64,000 bases of DNA from CBDBJL01 sp965206365 (GCA_965206365.1 CBDBJL010000004.1:62001-126000); one strand, 5' to 3'. Counted from the stretch's first letter, positions 27,716-37,498 are shown. Numbers and translations are program-made. Notes: generated from the sequence alone by a model not told the origin.

Positions 27716-28075
27716 TCATTTCTTAAGCTGAGCTTTCGCTAATTCTACAATTGCTGCAAAATCTTGCGGAGCACTAATTGCAAGCTCTGATAGCATCTTG
27801 CGATCAATTGCTAGATCCGTTTTGGCAAGCCCACCCATAAATACCGCATAGGTAAGCCCATGCAATCTTACAGCCGCATTAATCCGTTGGATCCATAATC
27901 GCCGAAAACTCCGTTTGCGCACACGCCGATCCCGATAAGCATACTGACCCGCTTTTTCAACCGCCTGGCGCGCCACTTTGATCGTATTTTTACGTCTCCC
28001 AAAATAACCCTTCGCCTTACTGAAAACCTTCTGGTGACGCGCATGTGCCGTCACACCTCTTTTCACCCGTGCCAT
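27716..28075 (-). CDS. rplT: 50S ribosomal protein L20
   Basis: A highly basic protein of 119 residues with the L20 pattern: MARVKRGVTAHARHQKV, KGYFGRRKNTIKVARQAVEKAGQYAYRDRRVRKR, and LWIQRINAAVRLHGLTY. L20 is an early assembly protein of the 50S subunit and in many bacteria represses its own operon through the rpmI leader. It lies 3 bases after rpmI. Confidence 0.98.
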   Translation of the reverse strand: MARVKRGVTAHARHQKVFSKAKGYFGRRKNTIKVARQAVEKAGQYAYRDRRVRKRSFRRLWIQRINAAVRLHGLTYAVFMGGLAKTDLAIDRKMLSELAISAPQDFAAIVELAKAQLKK

Positions 28076-28078
28076 ATC

Positions 28079-28276
28079 TTATTTCTCCGCAAAATAACGT
28101 TTAACAAATTTTGCATCTTGCGCTGCCATAATTTGCCCACCACGATTTGTACGTTTCATTTTTTGCGGTCGCTTACTAGTACCATGGCGCAGGCAAGCCG
28201 AAAAAAAGCGCACCTTCCCGCTTGCTGTAAGCTTAAACCGTTTCTTGAACGAACTTTTTGTTTTTAATTTGGGCAT
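28079..28276 (-). CDS. rpmI: 50S ribosomal protein L35
   Basis: Ribosomal protein L35, 65 residues: MPKLKTKSSFKKRFKLTASG, then the basic segment with HGTSKRPQKMKR. The ATG at 28276 is chosen because the open frame upstream adds 27 residues unlike any L35. The gene infC, often ahead of rpmI, is absent here. A 135-base leader separates the gene from its best promoter candidate. Confidence 0.97.
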   Translation of the reverse strand: MPKLKTKSSFKKRFKLTASGKVRFFSACLRHGTSKRPQKMKRTNRGGQIMAAQDAKFVKRYFAEK

Positions 28277-28417
28277 TTTATCCTCATTTCTAAAAGCAAA
28301 ATCTACAAAATAGATCACAAAACCAGCAGGCATACCCAGCCTAAAAAATACATTCAAAGCCTAAATAAATAGGAGCTTTTGAAAAATTACTGATTTTTAC
28401 ATTGATATAAAAAAAGC

Positions 28418-28446
28418 ACTCTACAGAATGTTTTCCTAAGATTCAA
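28418..28446 (-). promoter_or_regulatory. Candidate promoter for rpmI-rplT-pheST run
   Basis: On the minus strand TTGAAT, 17 bases and TAGAGT form a sigma70-like promoter. The start point would be near 28411, giving a leader of about 135 bases before rpmI, room for an L20-type autoregulatory structure. Based on spacing and similarity to the consensus only. Confidence 0.4.
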
Positions 28447-28475
28447 GCGAAAATAAATTTCCACCGCCCATTACT

Positions 28476-30299
28476 TCAAACAGTTTTGTCTGCATCTTGC
28501 TCTATTGTGGTAACGTTTGAGGCACTGGCTGATTTTACTATTCCTGATTTTATCCTATGAAATTCATCCTCTAATTTTTTCCGAAAAACTTCCATCTCTC
28601 CATCTAACTCACCCGAGAGTTGACGTAATTTTTCTGTATCATTAAATAATAACGTCGCCATCTCACCTGTATTTGTGGCAATTCCAGAAACATCTTTCAT
28701 CTCGGTAATAATTTTGAAAGTACTTTGTGTAGATTGCTTAACATTTCCCGAAATCTCACCCACAACCTTACTTTGCGTATGGATAAAATCCGAAATATCT
28801 CCAGATAATCGATTAATTTTACTGACAACATCGGCAACTTCTGCAATTGAGCTTACGGCATAACGCGTTTCCTCTTGAATATTGTGGATTTGCGATGAAA
28901 TTTCTTCTGTGGCTTTCGCAGTTTGGCTTGCAAGATTTTTCACTTCATTGGCAACAACCGCAAAACCCTTACCACTTTCACCCGCACGTGCCGCCTCGAT
29001 TGTAGCATTTAGTGCCAATAAATTGGTTTGATTGGCAATATCATTAATTAATTTCACCACTTCCCCAATACGTTGCACCGCATTTGCCAAACCTTGAATT
29101 TTATCATTCGCCTCGTTGGCTTGATGGCTTGCTGATTCCGAAATAAGACGAGATTGATTGACCACTTCTAAAGTATTATCAATAGATTTTGACAATTCCA
29201 CCCCCGAGCCAGAAACCGTTCCAATTATGGTATTCATTTGATCGGTGGCTGTAGAAATTGTTGCAATTTGTGCCGATGTTTGATCTACATTTCCTGAAAG
29301 CTGACTACTAGAATCATGGATACTTTCAATTGCTGTTTGAATCGATTGCGACGTTTTTTCCACATCTGCATTAAAATTATTTAATAGATCTCTTAAACTG
29401 TTCTCATGAGATATTTTTAATTCTAATCTTTCACTCTCTTGCACTTTATGTTGTTCACGCAAATCAACATAATCTGTGAGTTCAGCCAGTGAATTGGCAA
29501 GCACTCCAACTTCATTTTTTCGGTTTCTGTAAGGAACTGGTAATATATCGCCTTGCAACATTGAACGCGCTATTTTTGAAAATTTAACCAAAGGTTTGCC
29601 AACATAATTATCAATACCAATACCAATAGCAATACTTAATAGAATCAAAACAAAGAAAATGCCCGCAAAACCATAACCAACAAACAGACCACGCTGGATT
29701 ATTTCTTCAACATTAACGCCAACTTCAAAAACTCCCCTAACATCACCAATTTTCCAGCCTTTAATCGGCGTATCAGGATGATTATTGTGGCAATCCACAC
29801 AAACCTGCGTTCTTAATTTATCGGCACGGGCCAAATAAACAATATGTTCACCCCTAGCATTTTTATCCAAGAATTTATGGGAACCATCGGTGTTTTCAGA
29901 AAGAAATTCCCATACAGCTTGTTGCCGCTCATCCAAAACACGACCTACACGATTTGGCCAAGGATAAGGACTGTAAAGATTAATCACTGTTCCTGTTTCT
30001 GTAATAACATCGCCAATATCATGCGCAAATGTTCCAGGATGCGGTATATCTATTTCGGTATTTTTATGGTCAACACTGGTTTGCAGGCCCCCAGCCAAAA
30101 CCTTAGCAACGACATATTTACTATAATAATTTCGAATACCTTGAAATTGATCCAGATTTTTAACACCTTGTTCAACAGCAATCTCAATAGAATATGTTTT
30201 GACAATATAGGGAACAGCAAACAAGCAAACCAATAAAAAAAAGAGATTAGGAGCAATAAAAAAATATTTTAATGATACTATCCTTACATTCTTTAACAT
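28476..30299 (-). CDS. Methyl-accepting chemotaxis protein with haem-motif (DUF3365/Tll0287-like) sensor
   Basis: Transmembrane chemoreceptor of 607 residues. One transmembrane helix lies at about residues 12-32, a periplasmic sensor at 33-207, a second helix at about 208-230, then HAMP (about 228-285) and the cytoplasmic signalling domain with the conserved hairpin region containing IANQTNLLALNATIEAARAGESGKGFAVVA. The sensor carries CVDCHNNHP (Cys167, Cys170, His171), a c-type haem attachment motif, and is of the DUF3365/Tll0287-like type. A redox, oxygen or NO sensing role is inferred. No C-terminal CheR-tethering pentapeptide is seen. CheA at the left edge is the probable downstream kinase. 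Confidence 0.88.
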   Translation of the reverse strand: MLKNVRIVSLKYFFIAPNLFFLLVCLFAVPYIVKTYSIEIAVEQGVKNLDQFQGIRNYYSKYVVAKVLAGGLQTSVDHKNTEIDIPHPGTFAHDIGDVITETGTVINLYSPYPWPNRVGRVLDERQQAVWEFLSENTDGSHKFLDKNARGEHIVYLARADKLRTQVCVDCHNNHPDTPIKGWKIGDVRGVFEVGVNVEEIIQRGLFVGYGFAGIFFVLILLSIAIGIGIDNYVGKPLVKFSKIARSMLQGDILPVPYRNRKNEVGVLANSLAELTDYVDLREQHKVQESERLELKISHENSLRDLLNNFNADVEKTSQSIQTAIESIHDSSSQLSGNVDQTSAQIATISTATDQMNTIIGTVSGSGVELSKSIDNTLEVVNQSRLISESASHQANEANDKIQGLANAVQRIGEVVKLINDIANQTNLLALNATIEAARAGESGKGFAVVANEVKNLASQTAKATEEISSQIHNIQEETRYAVSSIAEVADVVSKINRLSGDISDFIHTQSKVVGEISGNVKQSTQSTFKIITEMKDVSGIATNTGEMATLLFNDTEKLRQLSGELDGEMEVFRKKLEDEFHRIKSGIVKSASASNVTTIEQDADKTV

Positions 30300-30422
30300 T
30301 GTTTCAAAAAATTCATTTAAAAATCCTATCCACCCAAACTTCTAACCTAGTAAATCATGCACACAAAGTCAATAGGATATGGCAATTAAAAAATGTCATT
30401 TCCAAGAATCGCTAAGGAGCAA

Positions 30423-30788
30423 TTAGGCCATAACTGCATTTTGCAAATGAATAATTTTATAGTTGCCAACAATCACCACATCAATACGGATATCATATTC
30501 TACCCTATTCTTTCTGCGATAATATTTGGGTAAATTATTCGCAATAAGGCATAATTTTCGAATCTTTTCTGGATTAATTGCGTATAATCCATCTGTAATA
30601 TTGGCGCGATATTTCACCTCGACTACCACCAAATAATTACCTTTGCGCATGATTAAATCAACTTCATAGGGAATTTTTTGCCGCCATACCACCCAACGAT
30701 AACCTTTGAACATTAAAAATAATGCCGCCAAACATTCAGCATATTTTCCCTTTTGATAAGCATATTTTCGCGAAAATAATGTTTGCAT
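30423..30788 (-). CDS. yraN: YraN/UPF0102 nuclease-fold protein
   Basis: A 121-residue protein with the UPF0102 pattern: KGKYAECLAALFLMFKGYRWVVWRQK, the PD-(D/E)xK-like core YEVDLIMRKGNYLVVVEVKYR (Asp, Glu and Lys of the nuclease motif), and the IRIDVVIV strand. The function is not established; some homologues relate to DNA processing. It is divergent from the LpoA-like gene, which corresponds to the widespread yraM-yraN neighbourhood. Confidence 0.9.
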   Translation of the reverse strand: MQTLFSRKYAYQKGKYAECLAALFLMFKGYRWVVWRQKIPYEVDLIMRKGNYLVVVEVKYRANITDGLYAINPEKIRKLCLIANNLPKYYRRKNRVEYDIRIDVVIVGNYKIIHLQNAVMA

Positions 30789-30965
30789 TGTTACCGCCTT
30801 TCTTCACCCCTGAATTTCATTTGGGATTTTCATTGTGATCATCACAATGAATAAGATTAAATTCCACCAAAAGCAAAATATGCTCACCTCAACGTTCAAA
30901 TTATACAAGAAACATGTTATAAAGAATTTAGTTAAAATTTCAATTTTTTTTGAGGAAATAATCCC

Positions 30966-32477
30966 TTGCGTATTTTCACCTATCTTGTTGTTATCAAAAT
31001 TATTTTAACGCCCTTGGGTTTCATCATGCCCTTTGGTTTTATACCCCCAACCCTTTATGCCCAAACTCTTTTAAAACTTGAGCAAGATTCAGATTCTCTT
31101 TTAGAACCCGAATTCATCGTAACGCCAAAACAAGAGGAACTCTTCTTAGAACATTATTCTACAAAACGCTATCCTGAACTTTCGGAGATTACAAAGAATT
31201 CTACAAACAATTTTTCTATCGCTGCGGCTCGGCAAAGATTATCGCGTCGCGATACTGAATTAAAAATCGGACTGATTCTACCCGAGACTCGATTAGAAAA
31301 TTTAGTTCAGCTCATGCATTATGCTGCACAAATGGCATTTTTTGATTCTAACCTTAAAAATGCCCGCCTGTTTTTCTATGATATTGGTACTAACGATCCC
31401 CAAGCCTTGGCTGTGATCCAGCAAGCCACTCGCGATGAGGTGGATATTATTTTGGGTCCTTTATTTTCGGAATCTGTTACCCGTATTGCCCCTTTTGCCG
31501 GTGCCAATGGCTTACCTATGGTTGTTTTTTCTAATTCCGAAAACGTTGCCGATACTGGCGTTTATGTGTTTGGTTTAACCCCAAATGCACAAGCCAAACA
31601 GATTATCCAATATGGTTTAGCGCAAAAAATAAAGAAATTTGCGGTTTTTGCCCCGGAAAGCGAATATGGTCGCTTAATTGTTGATAATACCACCTCATTG
31701 CTTAACGAAACCGGAAATGAATTGTCTTATCTCACATTTTACGATGAAAAAAGTGCTGATTTATCACAACAAGTTCGACAATTTGCTCATTTTGATTATC
31801 GAAAATTACAATTAACGTTACAAAAACAAACGATTAAGAAAATTTTAGCGGGGGGTGATCCAAATAAGATGAGAAAACTTTCTAACCAACTGCAAAAAAA
31901 CTTGTCTCGAAGTCTTCGCAAATATTACAAAAATTTTGCTCCAGAGGAAATCTTGCATTTAGAATCGAAACGCCTGAATGATGTGGATACGATTACCCCG
32001 CCGCCATTTGATGGTGTGTTAATTGTTGCTAGCTCATCACGAATTCTACGCACTATCGTCTCATTATTTTCTTTCTATGATATCAATGCCCAGAATGTTA
32101 AAATTTATGGGTTGCAATTATGGGATGAAATGAAAACATTAAAAAATAATCCCGCTTTGCAATATGCGCGTCATATTACCTTGGATTCTTCGCGCTATCA
32201 AAATTTTCGCAACCGTTACAAAGCCTTATTTGGAAAAAACCCTCCAACGTTAGTTTCTTTGGTCTACGATGCTACCTTACTTGCCATCAGTGCCAGTAAA
32301 AACGAGGGCAAAATTGATATGACTAACCTTCACACAGCCCAAGGCTATAACGGTGTGGGTTCACGATTTCGCTTTTTAGAAAACGGCACTGTTGAAAGAC
32401 TCTACGGCATTAAAATGATCGAAGGTGCCAGAAGCCGTACGATTCAAAATGTACCAAAATATTTTATCATACCGTAA
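30966..32477 (+). CDS. LpoA/YraM-like penicillin-binding protein activator (periplasmic-binding fold)
   Basis: A 503-residue exported protein: N-terminal hydrophobic segment (about residues 4-30) followed by a type I periplasmic-binding fold (KIGLILPETRLENLVQLMHYAAQMAFFD, DEVDIILGPLFSESV, NGLPMVVFSNSENVADTGVYVFGLTP, KKFAVFAPESEYGRLIVDN). In the LpoA/YraM family this domain activates a class A PBP from the outer membrane. No clear lipobox cysteine is visible near the signal peptide, so anchoring is uncertain. Start is TTG 30966 with GAGGAAAT upstream. A branched-chain amino acid binding protein is the alternative, but the yraN neighbour favours LpoA-like. Confidence 0.75.
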   Translation: MRIFTYLVVIKIILTPLGFIMPFGFIPPTLYAQTLLKLEQDSDSLLEPEFIVTPKQEELFLEHYSTKRYPELSEITKNSTNNFSIAAARQRLSRRDTELKIGLILPETRLENLVQLMHYAAQMAFFDSNLKNARLFFYDIGTNDPQALAVIQQATRDEVDIILGPLFSESVTRIAPFAGANGLPMVVFSNSENVADTGVYVFGLTPNAQAKQIIQYGLAQKIKKFAVFAPESEYGRLIVDNTTSLLNETGNELSYLTFYDEKSADLSQQVRQFAHFDYRKLQLTLQKQTIKKILAGGDPNKMRKLSNQLQKNLSRSLRKYYKNFAPEEILHLESKRLNDVDTITPPPFDGVLIVASSSRILRTIVSLFSFYDINAQNVKIYGLQLWDEMKTLKNNPALQYARHITLDSSRYQNFRNRYKALFGKNPPTLVSLVYDATLLAISASKNEGKIDMTNLHTAQGYNGVGSRFRFLENGTVERLYGIKMIEGARSRTIQNVPKYFIIP

Positions 32478-32535
32478 TCACTGCACACAACATTGGTTGT
32501 ATAAAACTTTATTCTCAGCAATTCACAAAGGTAAT

Positions 32536-33879
32536 TTATACTGGTAATTTTATTTGTACACGCAACCCCCCTTGCGGAGATTTAAATAACTTAACATCAC
32601 CTCCATGAATCCTAACAATATCCCCAACAATCGCCAAGCCCAATCCCGTTCCCCCTGTGCTAGGATTACGCGAACTTTCCAAGCGAAAAAAAGGTTTAAA
32701 AACATCTGTGCGTGCATGTAGTGGAATTCCCGGACCATTATCATCAATCAAAATTTCAACTTCATCACCACGCATTCCCGCTTGCAACCAAACATTATCC
32801 GCATAACGACGCGCATTACCAACAAGATTATTAATACAACGCTTCAACGCATTCGGGCGTCCATTTAAAACCAAAACCCCTTCCAAATGATAATGCAACG
32901 AAAATCCTGTACGTTGATAATCAGTGTTAATATCTTCAATAATTTTATTCAAAATAATTTCTTTCGGTTTTTCACTTTCTTCACCTCGGGCAAAGGCTAA
33001 ATAATCTTCAATCATATGTTCCATATCTTTCACATCATTTTGCAAATCGGTAATATCCTGCGTATTTTCCATCAAGGCTAGCTGTAGTTTCATCCGAGTT
33101 AAGGGTGTGCGTAAATCATGCGAAACACCCGATAACATATCGGTACGTTGGCGCATTTGGCGGAAAATTCGATCCCGCATCCGATTAAATGCCAAAGTAA
33201 CACGTCGCACCTCTGTTGCGCCTTGGCTTTTAAGAGTATCGGTAATATCTTGTCCCTTGCCAAACCTTTCCGCAACTTCCGAAAGTCTTAGAATCGGTTT
33301 GATTTGATTGCGCATAAAAATAGAAGCAACCATAAAAATAATTAACGACGAACCAACCATCCATAAAATAAAAGCATAGGTGGTGGTTGAAAAGATTCTC
33401 TCTTGTGGAATCACAACCTGTATCACCCCTTCAACAAGCTGAATTTGCACCACCACTTGCCCTTGAAACGAACGCGTATCTATTAAAAAAGGGCGTTTGA
33501 GCCGATGAGTTAGGCTACTATTTAATCTTCGCGCAAATAAACCAAAATTTTGTTCTTCCAATGCTGCAATATCTAAAATTTCTCCTGGAAATAGCGAAAA
33601 TTGCATATTTAAATACTCATCAAAAGCATCATTAATATGGGCAAAATTTTCAGGTTGTTGCCGAACATGCATCATCACAACACTAATTTCACCGACAATA
33701 GATTCTGCAAGCGAATAGCCAACACTATTCCAGTGCCGACTAAAAAACGCATAGGCGGTAACAACCTGAACAAAAATAAGGGGTGTGACAATAATCAGAA
33801 GCGAGCGTCCAAAAAGTGTTTTGGGAAAAATAGCCCGCAACGCATGACGCGTAACGCTGGTACCCCGAGATTGTGACAC
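32536..33879 (-). CDS. EnvZ-like sensor histidine kinase
   Basis: A membrane histidine kinase of 447 residues: a transmembrane helix at about 27-46, a periplasmic region of ~115 residues, a second helix at about 166-188, then HAMP, HisKA with the phospho-accepting His254 (GVSHDLRTPLTRMK), and HATPase_c with NLVGNARRYA, IDDNGPGIP and GGTGLGLAIV. It follows the response regulator gene on the same strand after 60 bases, so it is a two-component pair. It is distinct from the CtrA system. Confidence 0.9.
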   Translation of the reverse strand: MSQSRGTSVTRHALRAIFPKTLFGRSLLIIVTPLIFVQVVTAYAFFSRHWNSVGYSLAESIVGEISVVMMHVRQQPENFAHINDAFDEYLNMQFSLFPGEILDIAALEEQNFGLFARRLNSSLTHRLKRPFLIDTRSFQGQVVVQIQLVEGVIQVVIPQERIFSTTTYAFILWMVGSSLIIFMVASIFMRNQIKPILRLSEVAERFGKGQDITDTLKSQGATEVRRVTLAFNRMRDRIFRQMRQRTDMLSGVSHDLRTPLTRMKLQLALMENTQDITDLQNDVKDMEHMIEDYLAFARGEESEKPKEIILNKIIEDINTDYQRTGFSLHYHLEGVLVLNGRPNALKRCINNLVGNARRYADNVWLQAGMRGDEVEILIDDNGPGIPLHARTDVFKPFFRLESSRNPSTGGTGLGLAIVGDIVRIHGGDVKLFKSPQGGLRVQIKLPV

Positions 33880-33939
33880 TAATTAAGCCACCCCAAAAAA
33901 CATCGGGAGAAAAATACCACAAAAATCATTCTCTCATCC

Positions 33940-34638
33940 TTAATGACTATCTGGACGCAACACATAACCCTTACCCCGTACCGTTAACAAATAACGTGGG
34001 CTTTTAGGATCACTTTCCAGCTTGCGCCGAATCCGCGTCACCAAAACATCCACTGCACGCACCCCCCCCTCGATCGCACATAACGAGGTTAAAGCTTCAC
34101 GAGTAACCGTACGTCCTAATCGTTGTGCTAAAATTTGCAATAATGTAATTTCTGAGCCCGTTAATTTTACATGTTGCTCGCCACTCCACAATTCGTTGCG
34201 TTCTAAATTAAAGCGAAGTTTTCCAAAGGTAATGTAACCATCAACTGCACTCAATTTAGAACTTGCATTGCGCTGTAGAATATTTTGAATTCTAATCAAT
34301 AATTCTTTCGGTTCAAAAGGCTTGCTTAAATAATCATTCGCCCCAGCTTCAAAACCTGCAACCCGCTGCTCGGGTTCTCCCATAGCAGTTAGCATTAAAA
34401 TCGGGATTTGCGACGAAAAATCACGCAAACTTTTCACAAAATCCAATCCATTCTCACCCGGCATCAGCACATCTACAATCAGTAAATCAAAAATTAAATG
34501 CGCCATTTGTTGCCGAGCATCTTCGGCATTGGCTGCCAAAGTAACATTGAAATTGTGATCCGACAAATAGCGACGGAGCAATTCACGAAGCCGATTATCA
34601 TCATCAATCACCAAAAGATGGTAAGGGTTTTTACTCAT
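33940..34638 (-). CDS. OmpR-family response regulator
   Basis: Receiver plus winged-helix regulator of 232 residues from ATG 34638 (GGAAAG ribosome site); a TTG six codons upstream is less likely. The phospho-acceptor Asp56 is intact (LLIVDVLMPGENG), as are the acidic pocket (IDDD), Thr in MLTAMG and Lys in SKPF. The C-terminal winged helix ends in RYLLTVRGKGYVL. A similar regulator/kinase pair sits near ilvE in other alphaproteobacteria, usually with a marR gene, which is absent here. Its intact Asp contrasts with the Glu of CtrA in this same window. Confidence 0.9.
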   Translation of the reverse strand: MSKNPYHLLVIDDDNRLRELLRRYLSDHNFNVTLAANAEDARQQMAHLIFDLLIVDVLMPGENGLDFVKSLRDFSSQIPILMLTAMGEPEQRVAGFEAGANDYLSKPFEPKELLIRIQNILQRNASSKLSAVDGYITFGKLRFNLERNELWSGEQHVKLTGSEITLLQILAQRLGRTVTREALTSLCAIEGGVRAVDVLVTRIRRKLESDPKSPRYLLTVRGKGYVLRPDSH

Positions 34639-34954
34639 TTCATTGCATCTTTCCAAAATCTATAAAATTGTAATATTTGAACCAAATTCCTGATGATTCA
34701 ACAACGACTCGATCGCAAGGGATTTTCATCGTACAATTTAATCAATATCGTGCCAATTTACGATTATTTTTCATCAAGCCACCATTTATTTTTCAGAACC
34801 AACAACCAACTTTATAGTAAAAACATGAATTGCCTTTTGAAACAAGTAAAAAAATAATCTATTGCATAACGCGCTTAGCAATATTAAGCTAACAACAAAA
34901 ATATATGTTATGATCATGTGCGAATTCTAATTTCTGTAAAAGAGGAAAATTAAA

Positions 34955-35824
34955 ATGGTAACTGCCTTTGACCAACGCGAAGGTTATATTTGGTTTGATG
35001 GTGAATTTATTGCCTGGAACGATGCAAAATTGCATGTTATTGTACATGGTTTGCATTATGGCTCAGCAGTATTTGAGGGCATTCGGGCCTATGATGGCAA
35101 AATTTTCAAGTTAAACGAGCATAATGAACGCCTTGCCAATTCTGCGCAAATGCTAGATTTTGCCTTACCCTTTTCAGTAACTGAAATTAATGATGCCTGC
35201 AAACAAGCTTTAATCCGCAATGATCTACACGATGCCTATTTGCGCCCAATTGCGTGGCGTGGCTCAGAGGCTATGGGAATTTCTGCACAAACCACAAAAC
35301 CTCATATTGCGATTGCAGCCTGGCAATGGGGGAATTACTTTGCCAACAAACTTGAAGGCATCACTATGCGCACTACAAAATGGCGTCGCCCCGCACCTAA
35401 TAACGCCCCGGTAAAAAGCAAAGCTGCCGGGCTTTACATGATTTGTACTTTGGCAAAACACGAAACTGAACGTGAGGGTTTTGATGACGCATTAATGCTA
35501 GATTATCGTGGATTTGTTACCGAAGCTACCGGAGCCAATATATTTTTTGTAATTGATGATAAATTAGTAACGCCAATTGTTGATTGCGTTTTAGATGGTA
35601 TTACTCGGCGCAGCGTTATTGAATTGGCAAGCAAACGTGGCATTTCCGTTGAAGAGATTCGAATCTTGCCCGATGATATGAAAAAGGCCACTGAAGTTTT
35701 TTTAACCGGCACTGCTGCTGAAGTCACTCCCGTAAAACAAATTGATGATTTGCATTTCACCCCCGGAAAAATTTGTAAAATGATGGTAGAAGATTATGAT
35801 GATCTTGTCCATAATCGGCTTTAA
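34955..35824 (+). CDS. ilvE: Branched-chain amino acid aminotransferase
   Basis: PLP enzyme of fold type IV making Leu, Ile and Val from their keto acids. The PLP lysine is Lys156 in SKAAGLYMI. Other landmarks are HGLHYGSAVFEGIRAY, LRPIAWRG, DALMLDYRGFVTEATGANIFFV and EVFLTGTAAEVTPV. The 289 residues match this branch. The ATG has a strong AGAGGAAAA ribosome site, and 297 bases upstream are non-coding. An inverted pair TTAGC/GCTAA lies in that leader, significance unknown. Confidence 0.94.
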   Translation: MVTAFDQREGYIWFDGEFIAWNDAKLHVIVHGLHYGSAVFEGIRAYDGKIFKLNEHNERLANSAQMLDFALPFSVTEINDACKQALIRNDLHDAYLRPIAWRGSEAMGISAQTTKPHIAIAAWQWGNYFANKLEGITMRTTKWRRPAPNNAPVKSKAAGLYMICTLAKHETEREGFDDALMLDYRGFVTEATGANIFFVIDDKLVTPIVDCVLDGITRRSVIELASKRGISVEEIRILPDDMKKATEVFLTGTAAEVTPVKQIDDLHFTPGKICKMMVEDYDDLVHNRL

Positions 35825-35864
35825 TTTTATTTTCCTATTAGCCCCTTTCATTTGAGTAACCCCT

Positions 35865-36410
35865 TTGCCTCAAGATTGTTTTGAAGAAGATTTACCGGAA
35901 ACCCTGAATTACACCGGACTATATCGCAAAGCTTTGTCTTATTGTTCACTTTATGGTGGCACCCGCAAGCGCGTTGCTCAAATTTTAACCCGTTATATCC
36001 GCAAACATGCAACAAATGAAACCGAAATTACCCTATCCCAACAATTAATTCCTGATATTTTAACGCGCATCACCCAAGAAAAATTTATTGATGATGCAAG
36101 CTTTACCCAAGCACGGATCAATACGCGCTTACGCAAAGGTGATTCCTTTATCTTATTGAAAACACGCTTAAGCCAACAAGGCGTTACCCCTGAAGATATT
36201 AATCATGCCTTTGTAGAGCTCCTTAAAGAAGAGAGCGACGCCGAATATTACGCTTTGCAAAATTATGCCAGAAAACATGGAATTGGTTGTGACCAAAAAA
36301 ATAGGAATATCGAAATTTCTGAAAGAATAAAGATAAAACAAACACAAAAATTAATGATGCATGGTTTTCCCTCTGCTCTTATCCAAAGATTTTGGCAACA
36401 AAACCTTTGA
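35865..36410 (+). CDS. recX: RecX-family RecA modulator
   Basis: A 181-residue helical protein with RecX-type three-helix repeats: LSYCSLYGGTRKRVAQILTRYIRK, KFIDDASFTQARINTRLRKGDSFILLKTRLSQQGV and LMMHGFPSALIQRFW. RecX limits RecA filament growth. The start is TTG 35865 with a weak ribosome site. recA is not in the window. It follows ilvE by 40 bases. Confidence 0.8.
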   Translation: MPQDCFEEDLPETLNYTGLYRKALSYCSLYGGTRKRVAQILTRYIRKHATNETEITLSQQLIPDILTRITQEKFIDDASFTQARINTRLRKGDSFILLKTRLSQQGVTPEDINHAFVELLKEESDAEYYALQNYARKHGIGCDQKNRNIEISERIKIKQTQKLMMHGFPSALIQRFWQQNL

Positions 36411-36442
36411 AAAATCGTAAAATAATTAATAATGGCTATCGC

Positions 36443-36471
36443 TTGACTCTCGTTATAAAGACTTCTATTCT
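36443..36471 (+). promoter_or_regulatory. Candidate promoter for msrP
   Basis: TTGACT, 17 bases and TATTCT form a sigma70-like promoter. The expected start is near 36478, about 43 bases ahead of the GTG of msrP. This is the best match in the recX-msrP gap. Confidence 0.5.
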
Positions 36472-36520
36472 ATGATCATTTGAAGTTTTATTTTATTTAC
36501 AATAAGAAATTAGGATAGAT

Positions 36521-37489
36521 GTGAACTATTTAAAACGACCTGACTGGTATCTTTCGGAAAGCTCTGCTACCGACGAATCTGCCTATCTAGATAGGCGTTC
36601 ATGGTTAAAAACAATGGGTATCGGCATTGCAGCAACAAGTATTTTGGGTGTGCCCGCTCGAGTGCATGCAGATGCCAGCTTGAACCCTTGGGTGGATTTA
36701 TATCCTGTTGCTCGCAATACCAAATACCGAATAACGCGAAACCTTACTCTGGAAAATCACGCACTTACCTATAATAATTTTTTTGAATTTGGTTCCCATA
36801 AAGCCATTAGCAAAGTCGCGCAAAAGCTGAAAACTTCTCCTTGGACAATCACCATTGATGGTTTGGTAAAAGCCCCACAGCAATTAGATTTTGATGATTT
36901 GTTAAAAAAAGTTCAGCTTGAAGAACGCGTTTATCGTCATCGTTGTGTAGAAGCTTGGGCAATGACTGTTCCTTGGGCTGGGTTTGCAATGAGCGAACTC
37001 GTAAAAATTGCCCAACCGCTTTCTTCCGCACGCTATATAAGCTTTGAAACCTTTACAGACCCTAAAACAATGCCAGGCCTCAATCAACCTTGGTATCCTT
37101 GGCCTTATTTAGAGGGGATCACCATCGGTGAAGCCATGAATGAATTATGTTTTATTGCGACCGGGCTTTATGGCAAGCCGATTGCGAAACAAAATGGTGC
37201 CCCCCTACGTTTAGTGCTGCCTTGGAAATATGGTTTCAAATCTATCAAATCCATTGCTCGTATTAGCTTTACCCGAGATCGTCCTGTTAGTTTTTGGGAA
37301 GAAATCAACGCCCGTGAATATGGTTTTTGGGCCAATGTAAATCCTGATGTTCCTCATCCCCGTTGGTCGCAAGCCAATGAAAGATTGCTTGGCGAAGATG
37401 GTAAGGTGCCAACAAGAATCTATAATGGTTATGGCAAATTTGTCGCCAAACTCTACAGAGATATCCCCCCCGAACATTTGTTTATTTAA
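36521..37489 (+). CDS. msrP: Protein-methionine-sulfoxide reductase catalytic subunit MsrP (YedY)
   Basis: Periplasmic molybdoenzyme that reduces methionine sulfoxide in envelope proteins. The twin-arginine signal is RRSWLKTMG at residues 25-33, followed by a hydrophobic stretch ending VHADA. The molybdopterin-coordinating Cys142 lies in YRHRCVEAWAMTVPWAG. Other hallmarks are PGLNQPWYPWPYLEG and LPWKYGFKSIKSI. The GTG start at 36521 has AGGATAGAT upstream. The haem membrane partner MsrQ (YedZ), usually adjacent, is not here; glpX follows. The moaD/E, moeA and mobB genes in this window would supply its cofactor. Confidence 0.94.
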   Translation: MNYLKRPDWYLSESSATDESAYLDRRSWLKTMGIGIAATSILGVPARVHADASLNPWVDLYPVARNTKYRITRNLTLENHALTYNNFFEFGSHKAISKVAQKLKTSPWTITIDGLVKAPQQLDFDDLLKKVQLEERVYRHRCVEAWAMTVPWAGFAMSELVKIAQPLSSARYISFETFTDPKTMPGLNQPWYPWPYLEGITIGEAMNELCFIATGLYGKPIAKQNGAPLRLVLPWKYGFKSIKSIARISFTRDRPVSFWEEINAREYGFWANVNPDVPHPRWSQANERLLGEDGKVPTRIYNGYGKFVAKLYRDIPPEHLFI

Positions 37490-37498
37490 GGAAATATT

